35,079 nucleotides of DNA from an uncultured Tateyamaria sp. (GTDB taxonomy: Bacteria > Pseudomonadota > Alphaproteobacteria > Rhodobacterales > Rhodobacteraceae), in NCBI GenBank assembly GCA_905480645.1, contig CAJQRC010000054.1, positions 1 through 35,079 of the forward strand, in the 5' to 3' direction. The translations under genes and the position numbers were made by a program. The notes under the pieces are model-generated. The model saw only the letters and a program-made list of their open reading frames with translations. It did not search any database and was not told the origin of the DNA. Shown here in pieces: positions 8,600 to 17,481 of this stretch. Each line of letters begins with the position of its first letter. Within the stretch, counting starts at the first letter, position 1.

Positions 8600-8764
8600 A
8601 TGATGACCAAAGTAGTAGTTCTGTTTCTGGTTTTCATGGGTGTGTTGGCCATGTTTGGGAAATTACATTGGTTAGGTGGCAAGCGGTTATCTCAAAAAAA
8701 ATGTAGTTGCGGCCGTTATAAGATTGGCAAAAGCTCTTGTTCATGTGGCCAAGATAAATTGTGA
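8600..8764 (+). CDS. Small membrane protein with paired CxCG motifs (54 aa)
   Basis: A short frame starts MMTKVVVLFLVFMGVLAMFG, which is one transmembrane helix. A basic linker follows, then KCSCG and, nine residues later, SCSCG, ending QDKL. The four cysteines look like a small metal-binding knuckle or zinc ribbon on the cytoplasmic side. It starts 3 nt after the S49 peptidase stop, and its stop overlaps the exchanger's GTG start (GTGA, 8761-8764), the spacing expected of a real operon gene. I recall similar short proteins in this position in Rhodobacterales but cannot check. Function unknown. Confidence 0.7.
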   Translation: MMTKVVVLFLVFMGVLAMFGKLHWLGGKRLSQKKCSCGRYKIGKSSCSCGQDKL

Positions 8765-9729
8765 TAGCGGGCTCTCTGCCATGGGCTCTCAGCGCGCTAG
8801 GCCTGATATTGTTGTTTTTGGCTGGTGACAGTTTAGTTAAAGGAGCGGTAAACCTATCTCTGAGACTGGGTGTGTCTGTACTTATAGTAAGTTTGACTAT
8901 TGTTTCCTTTGGGACCTCTGCTCCAGAACTCTTCGTATCTATAAAAGCTGTTTTAGAAAATACGCCCGGTATTGCGTTAGGGAATGTCGTTGGGTCAAAT
9001 ACGGCCAATATACTCCTTGTGTTAGGAGTACCGGCATTAGTGGCCACGATTCAAATATCAAACTGCGATGCCAAACAAAGCTATAACTATATGATTGCTG
9101 TTTCATTGCTGTTCATTGCTCTCGCTTTTCGTGGTGTTTTTGACTGGAAATCCGCTCTTATCCTTCTGATTATATTAGTGTTTATGCTAACAATTTCTAT
9201 TCGTAAGGCGTTAGTGGTGAGGACTTTTCATAACCCGTCTAGTAAAATAGAAAACGAGGCTGACAATCATAAAATTTTTTTTCCAGTTTGGAAAATTACT
9301 TTGTTGCTGATTTTTGGTATGACTGGTCTGCCATTGGGTGCAAGCCTGTTGGTTGATAATGCAACAATCATTGCGAGGGTATACGGCGTTAGCGACACAG
9401 TTATTGGTCTCACTTTTGTTGCTGTTGGCACCTCTTTACCCGAGTTAGCTACGACTGCTGTTGCAGCATTGCGTAGACAGGCGGAAATGGCGTTGGGCAA
9501 CGTTATTGGTTCGAACATGTTTAACATATTGGCGGTTCTAGGCATTACAAGTCTTGTGAGCCCAATTCCGGTTGCAGCAGAAATTCTGCACTTCGATTTA
9601 TGGATAATGTTAGGAGCATCAGTTTTACTAATACCATTTGTTTACATGGGGCGCGATATAACTCGAATTTGGGGCATCATCTTGACAGGCCTTTATCTGC
9701 TCTATTTGGCATGTTTAATGGCGAAATGA
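8761..9729 (+). CDS. Na+/Ca2+ exchanger family protein (YrbG-like)
   Basis: This is a 322-residue inner-membrane antiporter of the CaCA superfamily, expected to exchange Ca2+ for Na+ or H+. The two inverted alpha repeats are clear: GTSAPELFVS with GNVVGSNTANILLVLG in the first half, and GTSLPELATT with GNVIGSNMFNILAVLG in the second. These carry the acidic ion-coordinating residues. About ten hydrophobic segments are present. The GTG start overlaps the stop of the 54-residue gene by 4 nt, which suggests translational coupling. Confidence 0.9.
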   Translation: MIAGSLPWALSALGLILLFLAGDSLVKGAVNLSLRLGVSVLIVSLTIVSFGTSAPELFVSIKAVLENTPGIALGNVVGSNTANILLVLGVPALVATIQISNCDAKQSYNYMIAVSLLFIALAFRGVFDWKSALILLIILVFMLTISIRKALVVRTFHNPSSKIENEADNHKIFFPVWKITLLLIFGMTGLPLGASLLVDNATIIARVYGVSDTVIGLTFVAVGTSLPELATTAVAALRRQAEMALGNVIGSNMFNILAVLGITSLVSPIPVAAEILHFDLWIMLGASVLLIPFVYMGRDITRIWGIILTGLYLLYLACLMAK

Positions 9730-9742
9730 GCGAGGGATTTAT

Positions 9743-10522
9743 ATGACATGTGCGTTGGTTACAGGGGCAGGTCATCGATTGGGCAGGGCAATGGCAATAT
9801 ATCTTGCAACGCGCGGATATGATGTTTTAGTGCACTATGCCAGTTCTGTTGAAGGAGCTAATAAAACAGTTGCCGAGATAAAAGCTTTAGGTAGAAGATC
9901 GGTGGCGCTCAAAGCAGATTTGTTGAACGAAGATGCGACCCAAGGATTGTTTGGCAGTGCTTTGGATGCATTAGGTGGGCCTATTACTTGCCTCGTTAAT
10001 AACGCGTCCATTTTTGAATATGACAATATTAAATCTGCTACGCGTGAAAATTGGGATAGACACATCGACAGTAATTTTCGAGCTCCTTTTATTTTGACGC
10101 AGGCAATGGCCAATCAAGGCTTGAGTACTTCTCTGGATACTTTAGGTGAACCTGTTGCAAGCGGGCTAATAGTGAATATGGTTGACCAACGTGTGCGTAA
10201 ACTCACTCCGGAATTCATGACCTACACATTGGCTAAGATGGGGCTGTGGGCACTGACCCAAACAAGTGCGCGTGCACTTGCTCCGACGATACGTGTGAAT
10301 GCTATTGGGCCTGGCCCAACACTTCAAGGTGAGCGTCAAAGTGAGAAACACTTTTCCCAGCAACGGGCTGCCACCGTACTGAAACGCGGCTCAAACCCCT
10401 CTGACATAACCGCAGCGCTTGGTTATTTTCTTGATGCACCTGCTATAACCGGTCAACTTTTGTGTGTAGACGGTGGACAGCATCTAAGCTGGGAAACATT
10501 GGATGTGTTGGGTGTTGAATAG
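9743..10522 (+). CDS. SDR-family oxidoreductase, pteridine reductase (PTR1/FolM)-like
   Basis: This is a 259-residue NADPH-dependent short-chain reductase. The nucleotide loop is TGAGHRLG (7-14), with Arg in place of the usual small residue, as in pteridine reductases. The catalytic set is Asp148 in NMVDQRV, Tyr161 and Lys165 in YTLAK. An Asp in place of the usual Ser is the PTR1 signature. VNAIGPGPT at 185-193 matches the same family. A role in reducing dihydropterins, or dihydrofolate in a strain lacking FolA, is a reasonable inference. The ATG has GAGGG 6 nt upstream. It precedes uvrC, pgsA and moaDE, a common Rhodobacterales order. An ordinary SDR with another substrate is the alternative. 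Confidence 0.78.
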   Translation: MTCALVTGAGHRLGRAMAIYLATRGYDVLVHYASSVEGANKTVAEIKALGRRSVALKADLLNEDATQGLFGSALDALGGPITCLVNNASIFEYDNIKSATRENWDRHIDSNFRAPFILTQAMANQGLSTSLDTLGEPVASGLIVNMVDQRVRKLTPEFMTYTLAKMGLWALTQTSARALAPTIRVNAIGPGPTLQGERQSEKHFSQQRAATVLKRGSNPSDITAALGYFLDAPAITGQLLCVDGGQHLSWETLDVLGVE

Positions 10523-10724
10523 CTAGCAGAGGTAAAGTTTTGCACTGGATGAGTTTGTGATATAACAATTTTGTGAAAATCTGTTTGTTTTCAGGAGCTT
10601 GGCGCAAAGAAATTTTTTTACCATTAATATCAAGGACTTAAATATCTGCCTAATTTTTGGGCATATTGTTGAAGGGTAGGAAATAAAACGAAAAATTTGC
10701 GGATAGTGGAACTTGTCCCTAGGT

Positions 10725-10733
10725 TTATCCACA
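10725..10733 (+). promoter_or_regulatory. Perfect DnaA-box consensus upstream of uvrC
   Basis: TTATCCACA matches the DnaA-box consensus exactly. ATCCAC (10727-10732) also pairs with GTGGAT (10740-10745), and with the GTGGA of an ATAGTGGA copy at 10703-10710. The site lies about 75 nt before the uvrC start. A single box does not indicate an origin. It may be a regulatory DnaA site or chance. Confidence 0.3.
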
Positions 10734-10807
10734 GGAATAGTGGATGTCTCTTTTCTTGCACTGTTTGATAAAACCGTGTTGCCAAATTGGAGTTTGAACC
10801 AAATAAA

Positions 10808-12697
10808 ATGTTAAAAAGTACCAATTCCTCCGTACCGATCGGTGATGCACTTGCGCCGGTTGGGCATGAAGTAATTAAGGGGTACCTTAAAACCATTGAC
10901 AACTCGCCGGGGGTCTACCGGATGCTAGATCGTGAAAGTCGGGTTCTGTACGTGGGTAAAGCTCGTAATTTACGTGCTCGGGTTTCAAATTATGCAAGGC
11001 CATCTGGTCATAACGGACGCATTTCAAGAATGATTTCCATGACCTCATCAATGATGTTTTTGACGACGCGGACGGAAACAGAAGCGCTTCTGCTAGAACA
11101 AAATCTAATCAAGCAGTTGAAACCCAAGTTTAATGTTCTTTTGCGTGATGATAAATCTTTTCCTAATATTCTGGTTACTACAAATCATTCCTTTCCCCAA
11201 ATTAAGAAGCACCGTGGGGCAAAAAAAGAGCAGGGTGCATACTATGGCCCATTTGCCAGCGCGGGCGCTGTCAATCGCTCGCTTAATCAACTTCAACGTG
11301 TATTTTTGTTGCGCAATTGTGCGGACTCAATGTTTGAAACACGCACGCGGCCATGTCTGCTTTATCAAATTAAACGCTGTTCAGGTCCTTGTGTAAGTTT
11401 AATTTCAAAGGAAGACTACGATCAAACAGTTAAGGATGCGGAACGTTTCCTTTCCGGGAAGAGTACCGATATTCAGGCGCGACTTGCCAAAGAGATGCAA
11501 GAGGCATCTAAAGCTTTAGAATTTGAGAAAGCAGCTGCGTTGCGTGACCGGATACGCGCAATGACACAAGTTCAAACTGCGCAAGGTATAAATCCACAAA
11601 ATGTTACAGAGGCGGATATTATTGCTTTGCATCTTGAACAGGGGCAAGCTTGTGTTCAGGTTTTTTTCATTCGAGCAGGACAAAATTGGGGCAATCGTGA
11701 TTTTTATCCGCGTGTGGGTGAAGATGTTGACGCCGCTGAAGTTTTAGAGGCATTTTTAGGTCAATTCTACGATGTGAGAGAACCACCAAAACAACTTATA
11801 CTTTCAAATGAAATAGAGAATATTGATTTGATGACTGACGCTTTAAGCCAAAAGTTGGGGCGTAAAGTTGAATTATTGGTGCCTAGGCGAGGCGAAAAGG
11901 CTGAACTCGTGGATAGCGCAATGCGCAATGCACGTGAAAGTTTAGCAAGAAAGATATCCGAAAGTGCAAATCAAAAAAAACTTTTGCAAGGACTGGCTGA
12001 GGCATTTGATCTGTCAGAAGCGCCAAACCGAATTGAAGTTTACGATAACTCCCACATTCAAGGAACTAATGCCGTAGGCGGTATGATTGTTGCTGGTCCT
12101 GACGGTTTTCTAAAAAATAGCTACCGAAAATTTAACATAAGAGGAGATGATTTGACCCCTGGTGATGACTTCGGGATGATGAAGGAGGTACTAAATCGTC
12201 GTTTCAAGCGTCTCTTAAATGAAGACCCTGACCGAGATAAGGGGATTTGGCCTGATCTGCTTCTTATCGATGGTGGGGCAGGACATGTGTCTGCCGTCGC
12301 TCAAATTATGCGAGAACATGGAGTTGAAGATATTCCAATGATCGGAGTAGCTAAAGGTATTGATAGAAATGCAGGTAAGGAAGAGTTTCACCGCCTTGGA
12401 AAGCGTCCAATTGGCCTTCGTCACAATGACCCAGTTTTATATTTTTTGCAGCGGATGCGTGATGAAGCTCACAGATTTGCCATTGGCACGCATCGCGCAA
12501 AACGCGCTAAGTCCAATATGACTAATCCACTTGATGAGATTTCAGGAGTTGGTGCCGCACGTAAGCGATCATTATTAGCTCATTTTGGATCAGCCAAAGC
12601 AGTTTCGCGTGCAAATCTTGGTGATCTTAAGGCGGTAGATGGCGTATCTGAGGGGTTAGCTCAAAAAGTGTATGACTTCTTTCATGAACAAGGCTAG
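10808..12697 (+). CDS. uvrC: Excinuclease ABC subunit C
   Basis: UvrC makes the dual incisions of nucleotide excision repair after loading by UvrA and UvrB. From ATG 10808 the protein has 629 residues, the normal length. It contains the GIY-YIG nuclease (GVYRML ... [14 protein letters not shown]), a UVR motif for UvrB binding around [18 protein letters not shown], the C-terminal RNase H-like nuclease ([19 protein letters not shown]) and helix-hairpin-helix motifs at the end ([18 protein letters not shown]). A TTG at 10787 would add seven residues. Neither start has a well-placed Shine-Dalgarno. A 285-nt non-coding stretch with a DnaA-box sequence precedes it. Confidence 0.95.
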   Translation: MLKSTNSSVPIGDALAPVGHEVIKGYLKTIDNSPGVYRMLDRESRVLYVGKARNLRARVSNYARPSGHNGRISRMISMTSSMMFLTTRTETEALLLEQNLIKQLKPKFNVLLRDDKSFPNILVTTNHSFPQIKKHRGAKKEQGAYYGPFASAGAVNRSLNQLQRVFLLRNCADSMFETRTRPCLLYQIKRCSGPCVSLISKEDYDQTVKDAERFLSGKSTDIQARLAKEMQEASKALEFEKAAALRDRIRAMTQVQTAQGINPQNVTEADIIALHLEQGQACVQVFFIRAGQNWGNRDFYPRVGEDVDAAEVLEAFLGQFYDVREPPKQLILSNEIENIDLMTDALSQKLGRKVELLVPRRGEKAELVDSAMRNARESLARKISESANQKKLLQGLAEAFDLSEAPNRIEVYDNSHIQGTNAVGGMIVAGPDGFLKNSYRKFNIRGDDLTPGDDFGMMKEVLNRRFKRLLNEDPDRDKGIWPDLLLIDGGAGHVSAVAQIMREHGVEDIPMIGVAKGIDRNAGKEEFHRLGKRPIGLRHNDPVLYFLQRMRDEAHRFAIGTHRAKRAKSNMTNPLDEISGVGAARKRSLLAHFGSAKAVSRANLGDLKAVDGVSEGLAQKVYDFFHEQG

Positions 12698-12765
12698 ATC
12701 CAAAGATAATGGTCGTTGTTTGTGACCCCTTTCTAGAATCTGCCTAACCAAGTAGACATATTGTT

Positions 12766-13425
12766 ATGACGTGGAACATACCTAATATTCTGACGACCAT
12801 GCGTTTGCTGGCAGCTCCATTAGTGGCTGTGACCTTCCTGTATTTCACTCGACCCTTTGCTGATATTTTTGCAGTTACTTTGTTTATTGGTGCTGCCATT
12901 ACGGACTGGTTCGATGGATATTTGGCTCGAGCTTGGGGGCAACAAACCAAGCTTGGGAAAATGTTGGATCCAATTGCCGATAAGGCGATGGTGATAATTG
13001 CGTTAATGGTTATTATTGGTTTTTCTTCTTGGTCCCCCTGGTTAGTTTTACCAACAACTGTGATATTGTTTCGTGAGGTTTTTGTTTCTGGACTACGCGA
13101 ATTCCTTGGGGATACAGCCGATACGTTAAAAGTTACACAACTGGCCAAATGGAAGACTACGCTGCAAATGGTAGCAATTGCAGTTCTGTTTTCACAAGGT
13201 GTGTTTGAACATTACTTTGGTATGTCTGTTTGGGGTATGGATGCCGATATGGTAAGAGCTATTCTGATTGGGGAAGAACCTGATTTACAAGGTTTATGGT
13301 GGAAATTTTTTGGCGCAGAATGGGCTGGTCTTATAGGCTTGTGGTTATTGTGGATAGCCGCAGGACTGACTTTATTGACAGGTTTCGATTATTTCCGCAA
13401 AGCGCTTCCTTATTTGAAAGGCTAA
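12766..13425 (+). CDS. pgsA: CDP-diacylglycerol-glycerol-3-phosphate 3-phosphatidyltransferase
   Basis: PgsA makes phosphatidylglycerol phosphate from CDP-diacylglycerol and glycerol 3-phosphate at the inner membrane. The CDP-alcohol phosphotransferase motif is complete: D50-G51, A54-R55, G64, D68 and D72 within a loop after the second helix. It opens with MTWNIPNILTTMRLLAAP, the usual first helix. At 219 residues it is somewhat longer than the E. coli enzyme because of an inserted stretch before the last helices. It lies 68 nt after uvrC and 5 nt before moaD. Confidence 0.93.
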   Translation: MTWNIPNILTTMRLLAAPLVAVTFLYFTRPFADIFAVTLFIGAAITDWFDGYLARAWGQQTKLGKMLDPIADKAMVIIALMVIIGFSSWSPWLVLPTTVILFREVFVSGLREFLGDTADTLKVTQLAKWKTTLQMVAIAVLFSQGVFEHYFGMSVWGMDADMVRAILIGEEPDLQGLWWKFFGAEWAGLIGLWLLWIAAGLTLLTGFDYFRKALPYLKG

Positions 13426-13430
13426 TAGTG

Positions 13431-13676
13431 ATGGATGTCTTATATTTTGCTTGGGTGCGCGAAAGGGTTGGCTTGCCTCGTGAAGTAATCGACGCAAACT
13501 TAAACACTGTTATGGACTTGGTTGAATTATTGCGTGAGCGCGAAGAACGATATGTTTTAGCTTTTGCAGATCTATCTGTTTTAAGGGTTGCTTTAGACCA
13601 GAAACTTTCCGATTTTAATGCACCTTTAACCGATGTGCGTGAAGTTGCATTCTTTCCACCTATGACGGGCGGCTAA
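13431..13676 (+). CDS. moaD: Molybdopterin synthase sulfur carrier subunit
   Basis: MoaD is a small ubiquitin-like protein whose C-terminal glycine carries the thiocarboxylate sulfur used to build the dithiolene of molybdopterin. From ATG 13431 the product has 81 residues, begins MDVLYFAWVRERVG and ends FFPPMTGG with the required Gly-Gly tail. A GTG one codon upstream is also possible. The open frame extends further 5', but that part lies inside pgsA in another frame and has no MoaD character. moaE follows after 3 nt. Confidence 0.93.
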   Translation: MDVLYFAWVRERVGLPREVIDANLNTVMDLVELLREREERYVLAFADLSVLRVALDQKLSDFNAPLTDVREVAFFPPMTGG

Positions 13677-13679
13677 TGG

Positions 13680-14120
13680 ATGCGGGTTGTTGTTCAAGAG
13701 GCTCCATTTGATCTAGGGAAAGAGGTGGAAAAATTTGCTGGTGGACGTACCTTGTCTGGCGCGATTGTAACCTTCACAGGTGTTGTGCGCGATGTTAATG
13801 GTGGTTTGCAGGCCATGGAGATAGAACATTACTCCGGCATGACTGAAACTGCCCTGCTTGAGATTGCCACAAAAGCTGAAAGCCGTTGGTCTCTGGAGGA
13901 CTGCTTGGTCATACATCGGTATGGTAATTTAGTACTTGGTGATATGATAATGATGGTAGCGACAGCAGCACGTCACCGGAAGGATGCTTTTGAGGCAGCT
14001 GAGTACCTGATGGATTATTTGAAATCGCGGGCACCGTTCTGGAAGCGTGAGGTCACTCATAACGGTTCGGGTTGGGTTGCATCCCTTGAGGATGATGAAA
14101 CAGCACTAAGTCGCTGGTAA
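13680..14120 (+). CDS. moaE: Molybdopterin synthase catalytic subunit
   Basis: MoaE forms the heterotetrameric molybdopterin synthase with MoaD and converts cyclic pyranopterin monophosphate to molybdopterin. The 146-residue product shows the family landmarks: GAIVTFTGVVRD, the MEIEHYSGM segment, IHRYGNLVLGD, and the active-site region APFWKREV with its lysine. It sits 3 nt after moaD. moaA and moaC are not in the window, and moaB lies 11 kb away. Confidence 0.94.
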   Translation: MRVVVQEAPFDLGKEVEKFAGGRTLSGAIVTFTGVVRDVNGGLQAMEIEHYSGMTETALLEIATKAESRWSLEDCLVIHRYGNLVLGDMIMMVATAARHRKDAFEAAEYLMDYLKSRAPFWKREVTHNGSGWVASLEDDETALSRW

Positions 14121-14228
14121 AAGTGTAGCGCACAACGTCTTAGCGTGAGTTAAATGTTTACAGCGTTAAAAAACGTTAGCTCTCATTCGGCATGAGCAGA
14201 CTAGTTAAAGTAACCTTAAATAATTAAT

Positions 14229-14546
14229 TTACTTAATGTCAGTTTTTGTTCTCAGTTCTTCAGTCTCATGACGCGCATCTCGTAATCCGTCCATTGCGGC
14301 CCGTAATTCAGCTTCAGTTTGACTAAGCTGGTTTGTAAGCTCAGCCTCTCTTTGTTGCAAATATGTGATTGCCTGATCACGGGTTTCTTCAGCTTCATGA
14401 AGTTCTTGGCTAATGCGATCCAATTCAGCTACGTCACCTGCTGCGACACGGGTAAACTTGTGCATTAGCCAATTTGCAAACCATCCAAGACAAAAAGCAA
14501 TGAACAGAATAATTGCAGTAGTAATAATAAATTCAGTTCGACTCAT
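14229..14546 (-). CDS. Coiled-coil protein with N-terminal membrane anchor
   Basis: This 105-residue protein has one N-terminal transmembrane segment (about residues 7-28, TTAIILFIAFCLGWFANWLM). A long, charged, heptad-like helix rich in Glu, Arg, Leu and Gln follows (about 42-100). I do not recognise a named family. Its start lies 14 nt inside the end of the upstream OmpA-domain gene, so translation is probably coupled and the two products may work together at the envelope. In the 108 nt between its stop and moaE I see only a 5-bp hairpin (14182-14196) without a T-run. Confidence 0.72.
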   Translation of the reverse strand: MSRTEFIITTAIILFIAFCLGWFANWLMHKFTRVAAGDVAELDRISQELHEAEETRDQAITYLQQREAELTNQLSQTEAELRAAMDGLRDARHETEELRTKTDIK

Positions 14547-16446
14547 CGCTTTTTCCTTTGGCAGTACCGTCCGTTTCAGCTTCTATATCACTTGATCCTG
14601 CTATGGTTTCCAGTGTTGTTTGCATTTCTGGCTTAGCAGGCTCGGGTCGTAAGAGCCTAAATTCAATACGCCGGTTAGCCTCCCTCCCTGCTTCTTCTTT
14701 ATTGTCGGCTATAGGATTGATCTCTCCATAGCCTTTTGCTGTATAAGTAGATGTTAAAACGCGGCGGGCGCGTAGCTCATTTAAAACCGACTGCGCTCTT
14801 GCTTGGCTAAGGTTGAGGTTCATCTCTTCGCGCCCTTGACTGTCAGTATGACCCTGAACTTCGAGCTTAAGATCACCACATTGCCTAAGAATTTCGGCAA
14901 TATCGTCCATAGTGCCAAGGGCAGAAGCATTAATAGTGGCACTTCCTGGTTCAAAAGTAATTTTAGAGATTGCTACGATTGCAGCAATCTCAGCCTCACA
15001 TTCATCAGGTGTTGGCAAAGCGGCTATTGAGTCTAATTTTTCGATGTATGTAACTTTTATATCAAACTCCTCAGCTTCACCAAGTTTAGCCGCGAGTAAA
15101 GATGCGATTTTGGTGCTGGCCATTTGTTCTCCGGCGCTACCAGACACTACAACCATATTGGGAGTAACAGTTACAACTCCATATGATAGTTTTGACAAAG
15201 CTTCCAAACCTGTCAAAATCCGCAACGGCCAAGTGTCTGGCAGATCCGAGACTAATCTTGCCGCCATATAGACATTACTTGTCCCAAAAGTGGCACGTGC
15301 ATAGCTTTCTGTGAGGTTGCGCATATTTTCATTTGCTAATCGGCCACGAAGTTGGACCAAGCCTTCTGGACTGAGTGTAGCAATAAATTCTTGTGGTCCA
15401 AGACTGGAATCTTCAGTTTCTGGAAGTTTTGCATAAAGCGCAAAAACTGCTGGAAGATTATTTTCCAGCTCACCGATGATACGATCAAAACTGACTTGGG
15501 TAGTACCCACGCCAGCGACAATGGTAACATCTGTATCTGAGAATGTAATTGACCCCGTGCCTAACTTGGTGATTGCATCAATTCCTTGTTCTACGGCGAT
15601 TCCCCACTTTGGGCTGGGGGATCCCATTCCAAGAATACATATGCTTCGACCTTGTAAGCCAGCGCGGTGAGCAGCATTTAAAATCCGCTGCCGGGCTTTT
15701 TCTGTATTGGCAGAACATGAGTCAAAATGGGCGCTTCTTTCGTCTTTAACCAACCGTAATGTAAATGGTGTGATAACTGGGCGTGGAGCAGAAATATTTA
15801 ATGTTAGCCTCAGGCCGGGGGGCGCCGCACGGTTGAGGTCTTTTTCGAGTTTAGATTGTTCTTTTGCACTGTCAGTAATTGCGTCAATCGCAACTCTCCC
15901 AGCTTGTACAGAAATCTTAGCACGCTGCAGTTTAGTCATTGAAAAAAGAGCAAAGCCAAGCGCGTCCTGCCAACCTTCCGGAGTTGGGTAATCAGCGATT
16001 TCTATCAAATCCGTTATTTTTGAGCTATCACTATTTTTTGTTGCTTGCTCAAGAATATCGGCTCGATCGGTCGATGCAGGTATAAGCCCAATAATTGATA
16101 AGCCTGCGTCATTTAGCAGAATTTCAGCTGAAAACCGAGGTGGAGCAATATCTGCGACTGCTTTGATCTGCATTTCATCGATAATGCGGGCCGCGTCTAC
16201 AACGCCACCTGCCGTGGACAGGGCGGCAAATCGTAGAGCTTCTGTCGGAGCAACACCAGCAATTATTACTTGAAGGCCATTCGCTTCGACCTCAGCCCAT
16301 GTCATGCCACTTTTATCGAATTCACTCCGCACTCCAATTTCTGATTTATCTTCGATTAGTTTAACTGAAAAATTAGCAGTAAACATTGACAATAAGGCCG
16401 CTGAGAAAAAACTGGCAACTATGATTAGTACAGAAGACAGGCGCAT
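14533..16446 (-). CDS. OmpA-domain envelope protein with BON-like N-terminal region
   Basis: This 637-residue protein starts with a signal or anchor helix (MRLSSVLIIVASFFSAALLS). A long region follows with repeated alpha/beta units resembling BON domains (for example AEVEANGLQVIIAGVAPT near 51-68, and further units to about 470). The C-terminal OmpA-like peptidoglycan-binding domain (about 490-607) shows ITFEPGSATI, EVQGHTDSQG, LSQARAQSVLNEL and EANRRIEFRL. It probably tethers the inner membrane or periplasm to peptidoglycan. The ATG has AAAGGT about 6 nt upstream. ubiA ends 61 nt upstream on the same strand, and the coiled-coil gene overlaps its 3' end. Confidence 0.83.
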   Translation of the reverse strand: MRLSSVLIIVASFFSAALLSMFTANFSVKLIEDKSEIGVRSEFDKSGMTWAEVEANGLQVIIAGVAPTEALRFAALSTAGGVVDAARIIDEMQIKAVADIAPPRFSAEILLNDAGLSIIGLIPASTDRADILEQATKNSDSSKITDLIEIADYPTPEGWQDALGFALFSMTKLQRAKISVQAGRVAIDAITDSAKEQSKLEKDLNRAAPPGLRLTLNISAPRPVITPFTLRLVKDERSAHFDSCSANTEKARQRILNAAHRAGLQGRSICILGMGSPSPKWGIAVEQGIDAITKLGTGSITFSDTDVTIVAGVGTTQVSFDRIIGELENNLPAVFALYAKLPETEDSSLGPQEFIATLSPEGLVQLRGRLANENMRNLTESYARATFGTSNVYMAARLVSDLPDTWPLRILTGLEALSKLSYGVVTVTPNMVVVSGSAGEQMASTKIASLLAAKLGEAEEFDIKVTYIEKLDSIAALPTPDECEAEIAAIVAISKITFEPGSATINASALGTMDDIAEILRQCGDLKLEVQGHTDSQGREEMNLNLSQARAQSVLNELRARRVLTSTYTAKGYGEINPIADNKEEAGREANRRIEFRLLRPEPAKPEMQTTLETIAGSSDIEAETDGTAKGKSDESN

Positions 16447-16507
16447 TGGCAGACCTTTATGTTGAAACAGTCATCAAATCCCTAATCCCTGAGCTGCCAT
16501 CTTTCAA

Positions 16508-17470
16508 TCAAACGAGCAGGGCAATGCAAAAAAATACAAGCGGTATCATGCCGGTTGTACGATTTTCCCTGAAAAGCAAAAGACATATTTTGGGGTCGTT
16601 GATGTCTAGCCTGTGTAATTGTCGTGCCATGTGCCAACCCATAAAACACGATCCTGCCAAAACGAGTAAAAGTGCTAATGTCGATGCTTGGGGCAGAGCG
16701 GTAAGTGTTGTTGAAATTGCCATTAACAAAATAGTTGCGATCAAGAACCTCCACAACCAAGGTGTTGTATTCGTTCCAAATAGTCGAGCAGTTGATTTAA
16801 CGCCAATTAGTGCGTCATCTTCAGTGTCTTGATGGGCGTATATCGTATCATAGAACAACGTCCATGCTATGCCTGCCATATAAAGTGCGATAGCTGGAGC
16901 AATTAAGGATCCGGTATGCGCGGTCCATGCAAGCAGAGCGCCCCAGTTAAAAGCAAGGCCTAAAAAGACCTGTGGCCACCAAGTAAAACGCTTTGCAAAA
17001 GGGTAGATGGCTACAGGTACAAGCGCCATAATACCTAAAAATATTGCGTTAACATGGTAAGTCAGCAAGATGCTAAAAGCAATAAACGCTTGAATGCACA
17101 TCCATATAACTGCTTTCGGCACGCTTATTTGTCCGGAAGGGATTGGCCGTGACCGGGTTCTTTCCACCTGTCCGTCGTAGTGGCGGTCTGAAATATCGTT
17201 CCAAGTACAGCCGGCGCCGCGCATCAGCCAAGCGCCTATTGCACAACTGACAGCGATCCATGCGTCGTGCCATGTCACCGTCTGATCATAAATCATTGCT
17301 AGCGATAAACCCCACCAACAAGGTAGCAGTAATAGCCATGTGCCAATAGGCCGATCAGCGCGGCTAAGCCTTAAAAAAGGTCTGCTGGCCATTGGTGCGA
17401 TATTATCGACCCAGTTGCCTTTTACCGCATCGGCAACGTGACCATCTGGTGTAGGAGTAATATTGGTCAT
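16508..17470 (-). CDS. ubiA: 4-hydroxybenzoate polyprenyltransferase
   Basis: UbiA attaches the polyprenyl tail to 4-hydroxybenzoate in ubiquinone synthesis at the inner membrane. Numbered from ATG 17470, the first aspartate-rich motif is NDISDRHYD (91-99) and the second lies in YDTIYAHQDTEDD (207-219). Both are expected to bind Mg-prenyl diphosphate. About eight hydrophobic helices are present in 320 residues. An ATG at 17494 would add 8 residues and overlap the divergent rsmE gene. 17470 is preferred because GGAAG lies about 6 nt upstream. Confidence 0.93.
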   Translation of the reverse strand: MTNITPTPDGHVADAVKGNWVDNIAPMASRPFLRLSRADRPIGTWLLLLPCWWGLSLAMIYDQTVTWHDAWIAVSCAIGAWLMRGAGCTWNDISDRHYDGQVERTRSRPIPSGQISVPKAVIWMCIQAFIAFSILLTYHVNAIFLGIMALVPVAIYPFAKRFTWWPQVFLGLAFNWGALLAWTAHTGSLIAPAIALYMAGIAWTLFYDTIYAHQDTEDDALIGVKSTARLFGTNTTPWLWRFLIATILLMAISTTLTALPQASTLALLLVLAGSCFMGWHMARQLHRLDINDPKICLLLFRENRTTGMIPLVFFCIALLV

Positions 17471-17481
17471 ATGTATCTTCC

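Noticed and set aside
13296-13430. N-terminal extension of MoaD inside pgsA
   Set aside because: The extra residues are read from the pgsA coding region in another frame and have no MoaD similarity. ATG 13431 gives the normal protein.
14182-14196. Hairpin between moaE and the coiled-coil gene as terminator
   Set aside because: The stem is only 5 bp and no T-run follows on either strand.
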